Positions 8,784-15,832 of a stretch of 64,000 bases of DNA are shown one piece after another (within the stretch, counting starts at the first letter, position 1; every line of letters starts with the position of its first letter). The notes below the pieces were generated by a model. That model was not told the origin of the DNA. It was given only the letters and a program-made list of their open reading frames with translations, and made no database searches. A program made the position numbers and the translations under genes. Source of the DNA: Litoribacter ruber (GTDB lineage Bacteria; Bacteroidota; Bacteroidia; Cytophagales; Cyclobacteriaceae); assembly GCF_018500185.1 (NCBI RefSeq), contig NZ_JAHBGI010000002.1, forward strand, positions 124,001 through 188,000, in the 5' to 3' direction.

Positions 8784-8804
8784 TTACAAGTAAATTTTTA
8801 AAAT

Positions 8805-9164
8805 ATGAAGCGAATACTGATTGTTGAGGATGATCCCTTGACATTGAAGATTACCGAGAATAAGCTTAAAAAGGAAGGATACCAAGTTTACATCAGCAAG
8901 GATGGAAAGGATGGTATTGAAAAGCTTCACACACTTAAACCGGATTTGGTAATTACTGATTTGATGATGCCTTATAAATCGGGCATGGAAATCACCTATT
9001 ATGTAAAGAAGAATTTCCCAGGGGTTCCGGTAATTGTTTTTTCCGCATTGGGTGAGGAAGAAAAAACGGTTGTCGATACATTTAACGTGGGAGCCAATGA
9101 TTTCATTTCTAAACCGTTTAACCTAAATGAGCTTGCTTTGCGAGTTAAAAGGCTGATTAAGTAA
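8805..9164 (+). CDS. Single-domain response regulator, paralogue of 3503-3865
   Basis: A 119-residue receiver domain with no output domain. Key residues are at the same positions as in the paralogue: D9/D10 (VEDD), D52 (ITDLMMP), S80 and K103 (SKPF). The C-terminal half, which carries the usual interaction face, is the most conserved part (LGEEE, NELA, RVKRLI). It lies 313 nt downstream of the YaiO-type gene behind a hairpin and its own promoter-like element, so it is probably transcribed separately. With its twin it brackets the polysaccharide genes. Function is inferred as protein-level regulation; the partner kinase is not in the window. Confidence 0.9.
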   Translation: MKRILIVEDDPLTLKITENKLKKEGYQVYISKDGKDGIEKLHTLKPDLVITDLMMPYKSGMEITYYVKKNFPGVPVIVFSALGEEEKTVVDTFNVGANDFISKPFNLNELALRVKRLIK

Positions 9165-9215
9165 AGAAAATTTATTAAATTTATTCATTGCAATCATCTG
9201 AAAATTTCATAGTCA

Positions 9216-9758
9216 ATGGATAAAAGCCTTCTTCATAAAGAATTATTCTCCAATATTAAGACAACAGGGGCCATTACTTTTAGCTCAAAGGCCCTAGTCA
9301 GTAAAATGCTCTCCTACGCCGAGCTCAAAGGAGCAAAGACCATCGTCGAACTTGGCGGTGGAGATGGTAGCATTACCCGTGGTATTGTTGAGAAAATGGA
9401 TAAGGACGCTGATCTTTATGTGTTTGAGATTAGTCAGAAATTTTGCGACTCCCTGAAAAAGGAATTTCCGCAAAACAACATTCATATTATCTGCGATTCG
9501 GCCTCCAATTTTGATAATCACATCAACGGCAGCAAGCCGGATGTGATTTTTTCTTCCTTACCTTTCAGCTTAATCCCAAAAGAGGAAAGGGAAAAGATTT
9601 ATTCCGTAAGCTCTCAAAAGCTCAATGGCCAAGGCCCATTTATTCAAATCTGCTACTCATACCTGCTCAAATTCCAGTTTGCAAAACATTTCAGCAAGGT
9701 AAAAGCCAGCTGGACGCTTAAAAACTTTCCCCCGGCATTTATTATGGTTTGCAACTAA
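9216..9758 (+). CDS. SAM-dependent methyltransferase (phospholipid N-methyltransferase / KsgA-like)
   Basis: A 180-residue class I methyltransferase. Motif I is VELGGGDGS (about 44-52), the acidic residue after beta-2 is in YVFEIS, and the motif IV region reads FSSLPFSL (about 112-119), resembling the SGLP-type motif of phospholipid N-methyltransferases rather than the NPPY-type motif of DNA methylases. Residues 20-25 (AITFSS) resemble the substrate loop of rRNA dimethylases and PmtA. It is small and may modify a lipid or small molecule. It lies 51 nt after the second regulator. Confidence is good for the fold and low for the substrate. Confidence 0.65.
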   Translation: MDKSLLHKELFSNIKTTGAITFSSKALVSKMLSYAELKGAKTIVELGGGDGSITRGIVEKMDKDADLYVFEISQKFCDSLKKEFPQNNIHIICDSASNFDNHINGSKPDVIFSSLPFSLIPKEEREKIYSVSSQKLNGQGPFIQICYSYLLKFQFAKHFSKVKASWTLKNFPPAFIMVCN

Positions 9759-9816
9759 TCGCAAACAGATTGCCTTCTATATAAGATGATTTGTTTCATT
9801 GAATAAAAGGTACAGA

Positions 9817-10872
9817 ATGGATTCGGATAAATTTAAAGGTAGAGGTTCCCACATTCAGCCTGAAAACAGGTTTCTGAAAAGGAAAGAGGTTTTTCAGTTT
9901 GTAGAAGGGCTGGACATGCCCAAATATGAGGGTAGGCCTGTTACCAAGTATTTTTCCGATTCGGTGAAAAACCCTTTGAGCAAAAACGATAGCCCGGATT
10001 TGCCACTTTCTTTTTCCATCAACCCATACCAAGGTTGCGAGCATGGCTGTATATACTGTTATGCGCGCAATAGTCATACGTATTGGGGATTTGATGCGGG
10101 ATTGGGGTTTGAAACCAATATTGTGGTCAAGCATAATATTGTCGACAAGCTAAAAGAGACCTTTAAGAAAAAAGGATATCAGCCCACGCCGATCATGCTA
10201 TCAGGCAATATGGATTGTTATCAGCCAGCTGAGAAGAAATTCAAATTAACACGTCAGATTCTTCAGACTTGTTTGAATTATAAGCACCCAGTGAGCTTGA
10301 TCACTAAAAATTCCCTTGTTGAAAGGGATATGGATATTTTGGTCGAATTGGCAAAGCTAAAATTGGTACATGTCTATTTTAGCATCAACCATCTCGACCC
10401 TGGATTGAAGCAGGTTTTGGAACCCCGAACGGCCACTGCTGAAAAGAAAATTAACCTAATTGGGAAATTTACCGACCACGGTATCCCAGTGGGAATAATG
10501 ATTGCACCGATAATACCTGGGATAAATAATAACGACATTCTGCCCATTCTCAAGTTGGCTTCCCAAGCCGGGGCATTACGCGCCGGATATACGGTGGTCA
10601 GGTTAAACGGTCAGTTGGAGGAAGTCTTTACCGAGTGGTTAGAACGGGAATTTCCCGACAGAAAGGAGAAGGTCCTGCATCAGATTCAGAGTTTGCATGG
10701 CGGCAGTGTGAGGGATAACGACTGGGGTAGAAGAATCAAAGGAGAGGGGCCTATTGCAGAAGTAATCAGAGGAATTTTCCAGCAGGGTGTCAAGAAGTAT
10801 TTGGATGGCAGGTCAATGCCGGAATACGATTTATCTCTTTTTAATCCGGGTAATCAATTGAGACTATTTTGA
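9817..10872 (+). CDS. PA0069-family radical SAM protein
   Basis: A 351-residue radical SAM enzyme. The cluster-binding motif is CEHGCIYCY (CxxxCxxC), preceded by the family signature SINPYQGCEHG. Downstream signatures are the GNMDCYQP segment and VSLITKNSLVERD. The N-terminus KGRGSHIQPENRF is typical of this family, so the ATG at 9817 was taken rather than a TTG at 9799. The physiological reaction of the family is not established. The stop lies 2 nt before the DUF3253 start, so the genes are co-transcribed. Confidence 0.85.
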   Translation: MDSDKFKGRGSHIQPENRFLKRKEVFQFVEGLDMPKYEGRPVTKYFSDSVKNPLSKNDSPDLPLSFSINPYQGCEHGCIYCYARNSHTYWGFDAGLGFETNIVVKHNIVDKLKETFKKKGYQPTPIMLSGNMDCYQPAEKKFKLTRQILQTCLNYKHPVSLITKNSLVERDMDILVELAKLKLVHVYFSINHLDPGLKQVLEPRTATAEKKINLIGKFTDHGIPVGIMIAPIIPGINNNDILPILKLASQAGALRAGYTVVRLNGQLEEVFTEWLEREFPDRKEKVLHQIQSLHGGSVRDNDWGRRIKGEGPIAEVIRGIFQQGVKKYLDGRSMPEYDLSLFNPGNQLRLF

Positions 10873-10874
10873 AA

Positions 10875-11183
10875 ATGGAAGAAGCAGCTTCAGACTCTAC
10901 ACTTTATGTCACACAAACTTTATCCGAGGAGGGTAAAATACCCAACGTGTTGGAAACTGCAATCATGGACATGGGCCGGCAAAGAGGTGACAAGACCTTT
11001 TGCCCATCAGAAATTGCTAGATGGATGTATCCAGAAGATTGGCGGGCATTCATGCCTGATGTTCAAGAAGAGATGATGCGACTGTATCAAGAGGGGAAAA
11101 TTGTGGTAACCCAAAAAGGAAATGAGGTTGATAAAAACCAAATGCCCGCTGGACCAGTTAGAATATGGGTTCCAAAATCCTAA
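10875..11183 (+). CDS. DUF3253 family small protein
   Basis: A 102-residue soluble protein. The core FCPSEIARWMYPEDWRAFMP, followed by MMRLYQEGKIVVTQKG and ending GPVRIWVPKS, is the DUF3253 winged-helix-like domain. The ATG at 10875 lies 2 nt after the radical SAM stop; an in-frame TTG at 10869 overlaps that stop and is less likely. Function is unknown. The compact fold and conserved basic stretch would suit nucleic-acid or protein binding, but this is inference. Confidence 0.8.
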   Translation: MEEAASDSTLYVTQTLSEEGKIPNVLETAIMDMGRQRGDKTFCPSEIARWMYPEDWRAFMPDVQEEMMRLYQEGKIVVTQKGNEVDKNQMPAGPVRIWVPKS

Positions 11184-11204
11184 GTAACCAATTGTGATAA
11201 AGCA

Positions 11205-11861
11205 ATGGAAAGATTAACATTATTAACCTTCGCATTCCTGATGACCTTTGCTGCCTGTGGGCAAAAGGCATCCAATAAGTCCAACAAGCCAATGAATGAA
11301 TTACCCAAAACAGAAGTAAATGTCCCTGAAGGATATGAAGTGGCCACATTAGGTAGTGGTTGTTTCTGGTGTATTGAGGCCATTTATCAAGACCTCAAAG
11401 GGGTGGAAGATGTCAGGTCCGGTTATAGTGGTGGGCATGTATCCGATCCGAGCTATAAACTCATCACGTCTGGAACCTCCGGACACGCCGAAGTGATTCA
11501 GTTCTATTTTGATCCGAAAGTGATTTCCTACAGTGACGTGTTGGAGATTTTCTGGTCAACCCATGACCCCACTACTTTAAACCGTCAAGGCAACGATGTG
11601 GGCCCCCAATATAGAAGTGCAGTCTTTTATCATACTGATGAGCAGCGAGAATTAGCAGAACATTTCAAGTCAAAATTGAATGAAGAAAAGGTTTTTGATA
11701 AACCGATTGTAACAGAAATTACGCCGTTTTCCAACTTCTATGTGGCGGAAGATTACCATCAAAATTACTACAAACTCAACGCCGGTCAGGCTTATTGCCA
11801 ATATGTGATTAGGCCTAAAGTTGAAAAATTTAAAAAGGTTTTTGCCGACAGGCTAAAATAA
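11205..11861 (+). CDS. msrA: Peptide methionine sulfoxide reductase A, lipoprotein form
   Basis: A 218-residue protein that reduces methionine-S-sulfoxide in proteins. The catalytic motif GCFWC is at 52-56 (nucleophile C53), with YSGG following and a resolving-cysteine region AYCQYV near the C-terminus. The first 18 residues form a lipoprotein signal (MERLTLLTFAFLMTFAAC), so the enzyme is probably tethered in the envelope for repair of exported proteins. It lies 21 nt after the DUF3253 gene and is followed by a strong hairpin shared with the convergent tetR gene. Confidence 0.95.
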   Translation: MERLTLLTFAFLMTFAACGQKASNKSNKPMNELPKTEVNVPEGYEVATLGSGCFWCIEAIYQDLKGVEDVRSGYSGGHVSDPSYKLITSGTSGHAEVIQFYFDPKVISYSDVLEIFWSTHDPTTLNRQGNDVGPQYRSAVFYHTDEQRELAEHFKSKLNEEKVFDKPIVTEITPFSNFYVAEDYHQNYYKLNAGQAYCQYVIRPKVEKFKKVFADRLK

Positions 11862-11862
11862 A

Positions 11863-11891
11863 AAAAGGGATCCTAGTTTAGGGTCCCTTTT
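11863..11891. terminator. Bidirectional hairpin terminator between msrA and the TetR gene
   Basis: AAAAGGGATCC and GGGTCCCTTTT pair around a TAGTTTA loop, flanked by A-runs and T-runs on both sides. The stop codon of the convergent TetR gene (11873-11875) lies within the hairpin. Confidence 0.75.
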
Positions 11892-12559
11892 GTCAATACA
11901 GAAAACATAAGCGTTTCCAGGAAGCGCTTTACTTTTGGCTTGCTGTCCGAATTTTGAAACTCAGTCAAGGTTTGGAAATGCTTTGAGAAATAGAATTGCT
12001 CGTAAGTTGTCTCTATAAGGTTACATGCCAATGCGCGAGGAAATTCATATTCCTTATTTACCTCTATAAAGATTTTGGAGATGGTATCCACAAGTCTTTC
12101 ATAGCTTTTGAAATACCCTTCTTTATCCTCAAATTCCACATTTTTGGTCAAGTAAGCTTTGGCAGATTCTGAAATCATGATGTCATGCAAACTTTTGATA
12201 TCCATGTTTCTTATCGACGGGGAAGCTGACTCTGTATTTACCAAAATGTCGATGACCTTGTCCAGTTTATCTTTTGGGGTGTGGATGTACTCTGTGGAAA
12301 ATTCGATTTTCATATTGAGCACTTCCCAATAGACTGATATGAGGTAGACCAGTAGATTGTGCTTGTTATTGAAATAACGGTAAACGGAAGCTTCATTTGA
12401 CTTGATTTTAGTGGCCAGTTTTTTGAAGGTAAACTCCTCAATCCCTAGATCCCTGATCATGCTTATGCTGGAAACGATGATTTTTTGACCTAAAGCCGAT
12501 TTTTCTGGATTGATAAGATACAGCTTATCATTTTTGGGTAAATGAATATCTATTTCCAT
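11873..12559 (-). CDS. TetR-family transcriptional regulator
   Basis: A 228-residue protein with an N-terminal TetR helix-turn-helix at about residues 43-70 (FTFKKLATKIKSNEASVYRY, then F and NKHNLL). The remaining 150 residues form the variable helical ligand and dimerisation domain. It is the last gene of a three-gene operon behind a DUF1275 membrane protein (14-nt gap) and a lipocalin-like protein. A TGAAAG inverted repeat upstream of the operon (13792-13807) is a candidate autoregulatory operator. The ligand cannot be predicted. Confidence 0.88.
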   Translation of the reverse strand: MEIDIHLPKNDKLYLINPEKSALGQKIIVSSISMIRDLGIEEFTFKKLATKIKSNEASVYRYFNNKHNLLVYLISVYWEVLNMKIEFSTEYIHTPKDKLDKVIDILVNTESASPSIRNMDIKSLHDIMISESAKAYLTKNVEFEDKEGYFKSYERLVDTISKIFIEVNKEYEFPRALACNLIETTYEQFYFSKHFQTLTEFQNSDSKPKVKRFLETLMFSVLTKGTLN

Positions 12560-12573
12560 AGGCTAATTGAAGC

Positions 12574-13329
12574 TTAATTCTGTTCTTGGATTTCGTGTGC
12601 TGGCCGCTTGATCTTCTCGATGGTTTTTTTGGTCACCATCATTGTCATATCATAATAGGCTACAAATAACATGACTGCAGCTACCAGGTAAAACACCATA
12701 AAATCAAACCTTAAAAAGAACCAACCACCGATTAATCCTCCGAATAGATAAAAAGACAATATAGTAAATCTTAGCGTAAGTCTGTCTTTCAAAATCTTAG
12801 TGCTTTCTGTTTTGGGATGAAACCATTGGGAAAGCTCTGCTCCCAAATCGGTGAAAAGACCTGTTACGTGTGTGGTCTTTACTACTCCACCTGTAATGGT
12901 TGAAACCAGACTGTTTTGAAGCCCCATACAAAATAGTAGGGCTCCCACTAGCCATTCCGTTTCCCTAAGTGTTTCTGAATAATAATGGTGCCCATAAAAG
13001 GCTACCCCAAGTAGCACCACAATTTCTAAAATGACAGGGACGGAATGCGCCACATACGTGCCTTTCCGCACTACAGAATAAATTAAATAATTTGCCAAAA
13101 AGGCTCCGAATAGGAAAAGCAGAAGCCATATCATTACGATATACACCTGATGCCAATGCCCTTTTACGATTTCTTCGGCAAGAACTGCCACATGTCCGGT
13201 CACATTGGAGGTAAAGGCGAAAAATGCGACTACGCTTGCCACATTGACCATACCGGCTGCGGTAGCGGTAGACCCAGCGAGCATAAGGTTGTCTTTTGTT
13301 GATCTTTTTTTCTGATCGTTTCTTAACAT
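12574..13329 (-). CDS. DUF1275 (YoaK-type) integral membrane protein
   Basis: A 251-residue membrane protein with about six or seven hydrophobic segments. The start region NVASVVAFFAFTSNVTGHVA carries the family's conserved NVTGH motif, and a second conserved stretch is MGLQNSLVSTITG. Function of the family is not established; some members neighbour regulators. Here it sits between a lipocalin-like gene (12 nt upstream) and tetR (14 nt downstream). The charged C-terminal tail (KKTIEKIKRPAHE) is probably cytoplasmic. Confidence 0.85.
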   Translation of the reverse strand: MLRNDQKKRSTKDNLMLAGSTATAAGMVNVASVVAFFAFTSNVTGHVAVLAEEIVKGHWHQVYIVMIWLLLFLFGAFLANYLIYSVVRKGTYVAHSVPVILEIVVLLGVAFYGHHYYSETLRETEWLVGALLFCMGLQNSLVSTITGGVVKTTHVTGLFTDLGAELSQWFHPKTESTKILKDRLTLRFTILSFYLFGGLIGGWFFLRFDFMVFYLVAAVMLFVAYYDMTMMVTKKTIEKIKRPAHEIQEQN

Positions 13330-13341
13330 TCTGGGGTTTGA

Positions 13342-13767
13342 TTATTTTTTAAAAGTTAATTTCGCAATACCTCGTGACTCCATGCCAATGTCAAAATTTA
13401 ATATCATCTCATTGTCATTCAGCTCTTTAATGTCATATCTTTCTATATGCCCATCTTCATGCGTAAGCTTTAATATGTGACCACGGCCTTTGATTATCCA
13501 AGTGCCTTTGCCTAGGATTTCCCCGTTTTTCACAAACGTAATGGTGTTGTTTTCTCCAAAAACCCAGTTTTCGGCTTCGTGCTTTCTTACTGTGGTAAGG
13601 TCATAGTAAAACATGGATGGTTCGTTGGTCTTTTCATAAGTCCAAGAATCCTCTTCCCAATTTCCCAGGATGATATTTTCAGGATTGTTGGAAACAAACC
13701 CCAAGGAAACGGCCACGGTGACGATCACTATTCCTGCTGTGATGATTAAATTACTGAACTTTGGCAT
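13342..13767 (-). CDS. Membrane-anchored lipocalin-like protein
   Basis: A 141-residue protein with one N-terminal hydrophobic segment (about 7-26) that could be an anchor or uncleaved signal. A small beta domain follows with the pattern ILGNWEEDSW, ITFVKNGEILGKGTWII, LKLTHEDGHIERYDI, typical of lipocalin-like domains common in Bacteroidota. It is the first gene of the operon with DUF1275 and tetR and follows the candidate operator. Ligand and role are unknown. Confidence 0.7.
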   Translation of the reverse strand: MPKFSNLIITAGIVIVTVAVSLGFVSNNPENIILGNWEEDSWTYEKTNEPSMFYYDLTTVRKHEAENWVFGENNTITFVKNGEILGKGTWIIKGRGHILKLTHEDGHIERYDIKELNDNEMILNFDIGMESRGIAKLTFKK

Positions 13768-13791
13768 AGGGGATGAATTTTGGAATACTTC

Positions 13792-13807
13792 CTTTCATAT
13801 GTGAAAG
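13792..13807. promoter_or_regulatory. Candidate TetR operator (CTTTCA-TATG-TGAAAG)
   Basis: Six-base inverted arms around TATG, 25 nt upstream of the first gene of the lipocalin-like / DUF1275 / tetR operon. A further TGAAAG half-site lies at 13823-13828. Position and symmetry suit autoregulation; no binding data. Confidence 0.45.
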
Positions 13808-13828
13808 TAATACTTTTATCACTGAAAG

Positions 13829-13840
13829 TTAAACGTTTAA
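13829..13840. repeat. Perfect 12-nt palindrome TTAAACGTTTAA
   Basis: Lies in the divergent promoter region between the tetR operon and the gene at 13993, just after the extra TGAAAG half-site. It could be a second regulator site. Confidence 0.4.
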
Positions 13841-13957
13841 GCTGGTATTTTGGTTACGCCCCGCATTATAGGCTTATTTGGTTAATTTAAGTTGTTGTAA
13901 ATAAGCTCTCTATGTATTCTTAATAAACTATTAACAATTTGGTTGAAGTATTTTATT

Positions 13958-13965
13958 TAACTTTG
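13958..13965 (+). promoter_or_regulatory. Putative -7 element (TAACTTTG)
   Basis: Matches TAnnTTTG, 27 nt before the ATG at 13993. A TTTG at 13938-13941 is somewhat close (16-nt spacer) to serve as the -33 element. Confidence 0.45.
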
Positions 13966-13992
13966 TAGAATTTTAATCTTATATTATTTGCT

Positions 13993-15660
13993 ATGAAAAG
14001 AACTAGAGCACAAGAATCCCGAGCTGCAATTGAGAGACTTTATATCACCATGCGGCATTTGTTTACCAGAGGAACATACAAGCCAATGGGAGTATCAGGG
14101 GAGTCATTGATCAGTTCACTTTTAGTGTTGAGTCCAGAGATTTATGGTTTGATTACCGACAAGGAAAAAATTGAACTTGACGGACTTTTATACATCATGG
14201 AAAGGCTTCCCAAAGGAATAGAGGAATGCCGATTTGTAAGACTGATCAGCCGTGAGGGGTATGAAAACAGCGATTTTCCAACCTTGGTGCCGCCAAAAAG
14301 GAAGCGTAATTGCTACCGGGTGGACAAAAGCCAGATGTATGTAGAGATGACCAGGGGCAAAAGTGATATTTACGATATCCTTACCCACTTGACTTTCCTT
14401 TATATTGAAGCAGAAATCATAAGAAACAATAGTACAGACCACAAAGGAAAGGAGAACCTTAATTGGCAAAAGCTGGCTGAGATAGTAGAGAAGGAAAAAA
14501 GAGGAGAGGAGTTTGACCGGGAAGCGGCCTGCTCTTATTTGAGCCATATTACCGGCAGGACATATGAGGAAACCATACAGGCTGTCCGCAAGTTTGATGA
14601 TTCATCCAATAGCAACAGCCTTTTTTCCATCATTTACCACTTGGGCAAACTCTCAATTGACGAAGCTGTAAATAGTAACGACAGAGAGATTTCTTTTTCG
14701 GCCACCTTGCGAGAAAGAGTAGGGCACCATGTATACGGGGAACTTTGGGCCAACAGGATCAAATCTTTCTTGTTGGAGGAAAAGCTTATAGACAGGCCGA
14801 TTCACATCATTTCGGCCAATCTCCACAGTGTTCTCAACCTGGTGTATGGGCATCAAGCCTTAGGTCTAGATTCCTACGAAGAATTGGAAACCAGCGCCAT
14901 GGATATTTCGGTGATGTCCAAAACAAACAAGTTTAAGGAAATCAGTGCTTACGCCAAATCACATGGTTTTTACGACCTTCCGGATTTGTCGGGAACAAAT
15001 ATTGGCGTACAGGTATTTGATACAGCCAAAATGAAGAAGGATACCCTCATTCCAGGGATCAAGATTCCAGCCGACAAAAAGAAAAAGCCTGTGTTTGTAG
15101 TGATGGATTATGCCTTTGGAGAGCAGGCTTATGAGTGTATGGATGAATTGCTGAAACCTTATGAGTCGGGAGAAGAAAAGATCTCGCTTGATGTGGTTTC
15201 CGTATCCATTATGGGTAAAGCAGGCATCCTCAAAGGCAACAAGGGAGATATCATGATACCTGATAGCCATGTTTTTGAAGGCACAGCAGATAATTATCCC
15301 TTGAAAAATGAATTGTCCGTCAAAGATTTTCAAGGGTATGGCCTTGGAGTGTATGAAGGGCCGATGATTACTGTTTTGGGGACCTCACTGCAAAACAAAG
15401 ACGTGCTGACTTATTTTATGGAATCCAGCTGGAAAGCAGCAGGACTTGAAATGGAGGGAGCCCATTATCAAAAAGCCATTCAAGCTGCCAGTCAAATCAG
15501 ACACAGTATCCGGAAGAATGTCAAGGTGTTATATGCTTACTATGCTTCTGACAATCCTCTTGAAACAGGAAGCACGCTTGCTTCTGGAGCTTTGGGCGTA
15601 GAAGGAGTGAGGCCAACCTACTTGATCACGTATAAGATACTTGAAAAAATAATGAAGTAA
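13993..15660 (+). CDS. Conserved protein of unknown function with nucleoside phosphorylase-like C-terminal half
   Basis: A 555-residue soluble protein without signal peptide. The N-terminal half (1-340) is largely helical, begins MKRTRAQESRAAIERLY and contains a basic patch VPPKRKRNC. The C-terminal half has strands PVFVVMDYAFG, LDVVSVSIMGKAGI and GDIMIPDSHVFEG, then WKAAGLEMEGAHY. The GDIMIP and EMEGAHY patterns recall the purine nucleoside phosphorylase / AMP nucleosidase fold, where MEG contacts the ribose. I do not recognise a named family with certainty; it may be one of the Bacteroidota DUF families. It stands alone with its own promoter-like element. Confidence 0.6.
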   Translation: MKRTRAQESRAAIERLYITMRHLFTRGTYKPMGVSGESLISSLLVLSPEIYGLITDKEKIELDGLLYIMERLPKGIEECRFVRLISREGYENSDFPTLVPPKRKRNCYRVDKSQMYVEMTRGKSDIYDILTHLTFLYIEAEIIRNNSTDHKGKENLNWQKLAEIVEKEKRGEEFDREAACSYLSHITGRTYEETIQAVRKFDDSSNSNSLFSIIYHLGKLSIDEAVNSNDREISFSATLRERVGHHVYGELWANRIKSFLLEEKLIDRPIHIISANLHSVLNLVYGHQALGLDSYEELETSAMDISVMSKTNKFKEISAYAKSHGFYDLPDLSGTNIGVQVFDTAKMKKDTLIPGIKIPADKKKKPVFVVMDYAFGEQAYECMDELLKPYESGEEKISLDVVSVSIMGKAGILKGNKGDIMIPDSHVFEGTADNYPLKNELSVKDFQGYGLGVYEGPMITVLGTSLQNKDVLTYFMESSWKAAGLEMEGAHYQKAIQAASQIRHSIRKNVKVLYAYYASDNPLETGSTLASGALGVEGVRPTYLITYKILEKIMK

Positions 15661-15775
15661 TAGCAGCAAGTAATCTTGATCCTTGGTTTAAATTGATATA
15701 TTTAGGCTGAGGATCACTCTTTTTAAAGATATTGAAATGAATGATTTTTGTTCATCTTTTGTTAGGACAACAAAT

Positions 15776-15832
15776 ATGGAAATATATCCTAATTTTCATG
15801 TCTTATTCACCATTAACAATTATAGATTTTGA
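15776..15832 (+). CDS. Possible 18-residue leader peptide overlapping the helicase start
   Basis: An ATG at 15776 opens an 18-codon frame (MEIYPNFHVLFTINNYRF) whose TGA at 15830-15832 overlaps the TTG start of the helicase (15829-15831) as TTGA. The arrangement mimics the ATGA overlaps used for translational coupling. It has no recognisable homology and may be chance. Confidence 0.2.
   Translation: MEIYPNFHVLFTINNYRF

Larger units (their letters stand above)
8492..8804. other. 313-nt intergenic region between the barrel gene and the second response regulator
   Basis: No gene is seen on either strand. It holds, in order, three and a half degenerate GAAGACC heptamers (8566-8590), a perfect 17-nt palindrome (8592-8608), a long symmetric hairpin (8673-8708) that probably ends the barrel transcript, and an AT-rich promoter region with a TAnnTTTG element (8776-8783). 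These are listed separately. Confidence 0.8.
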
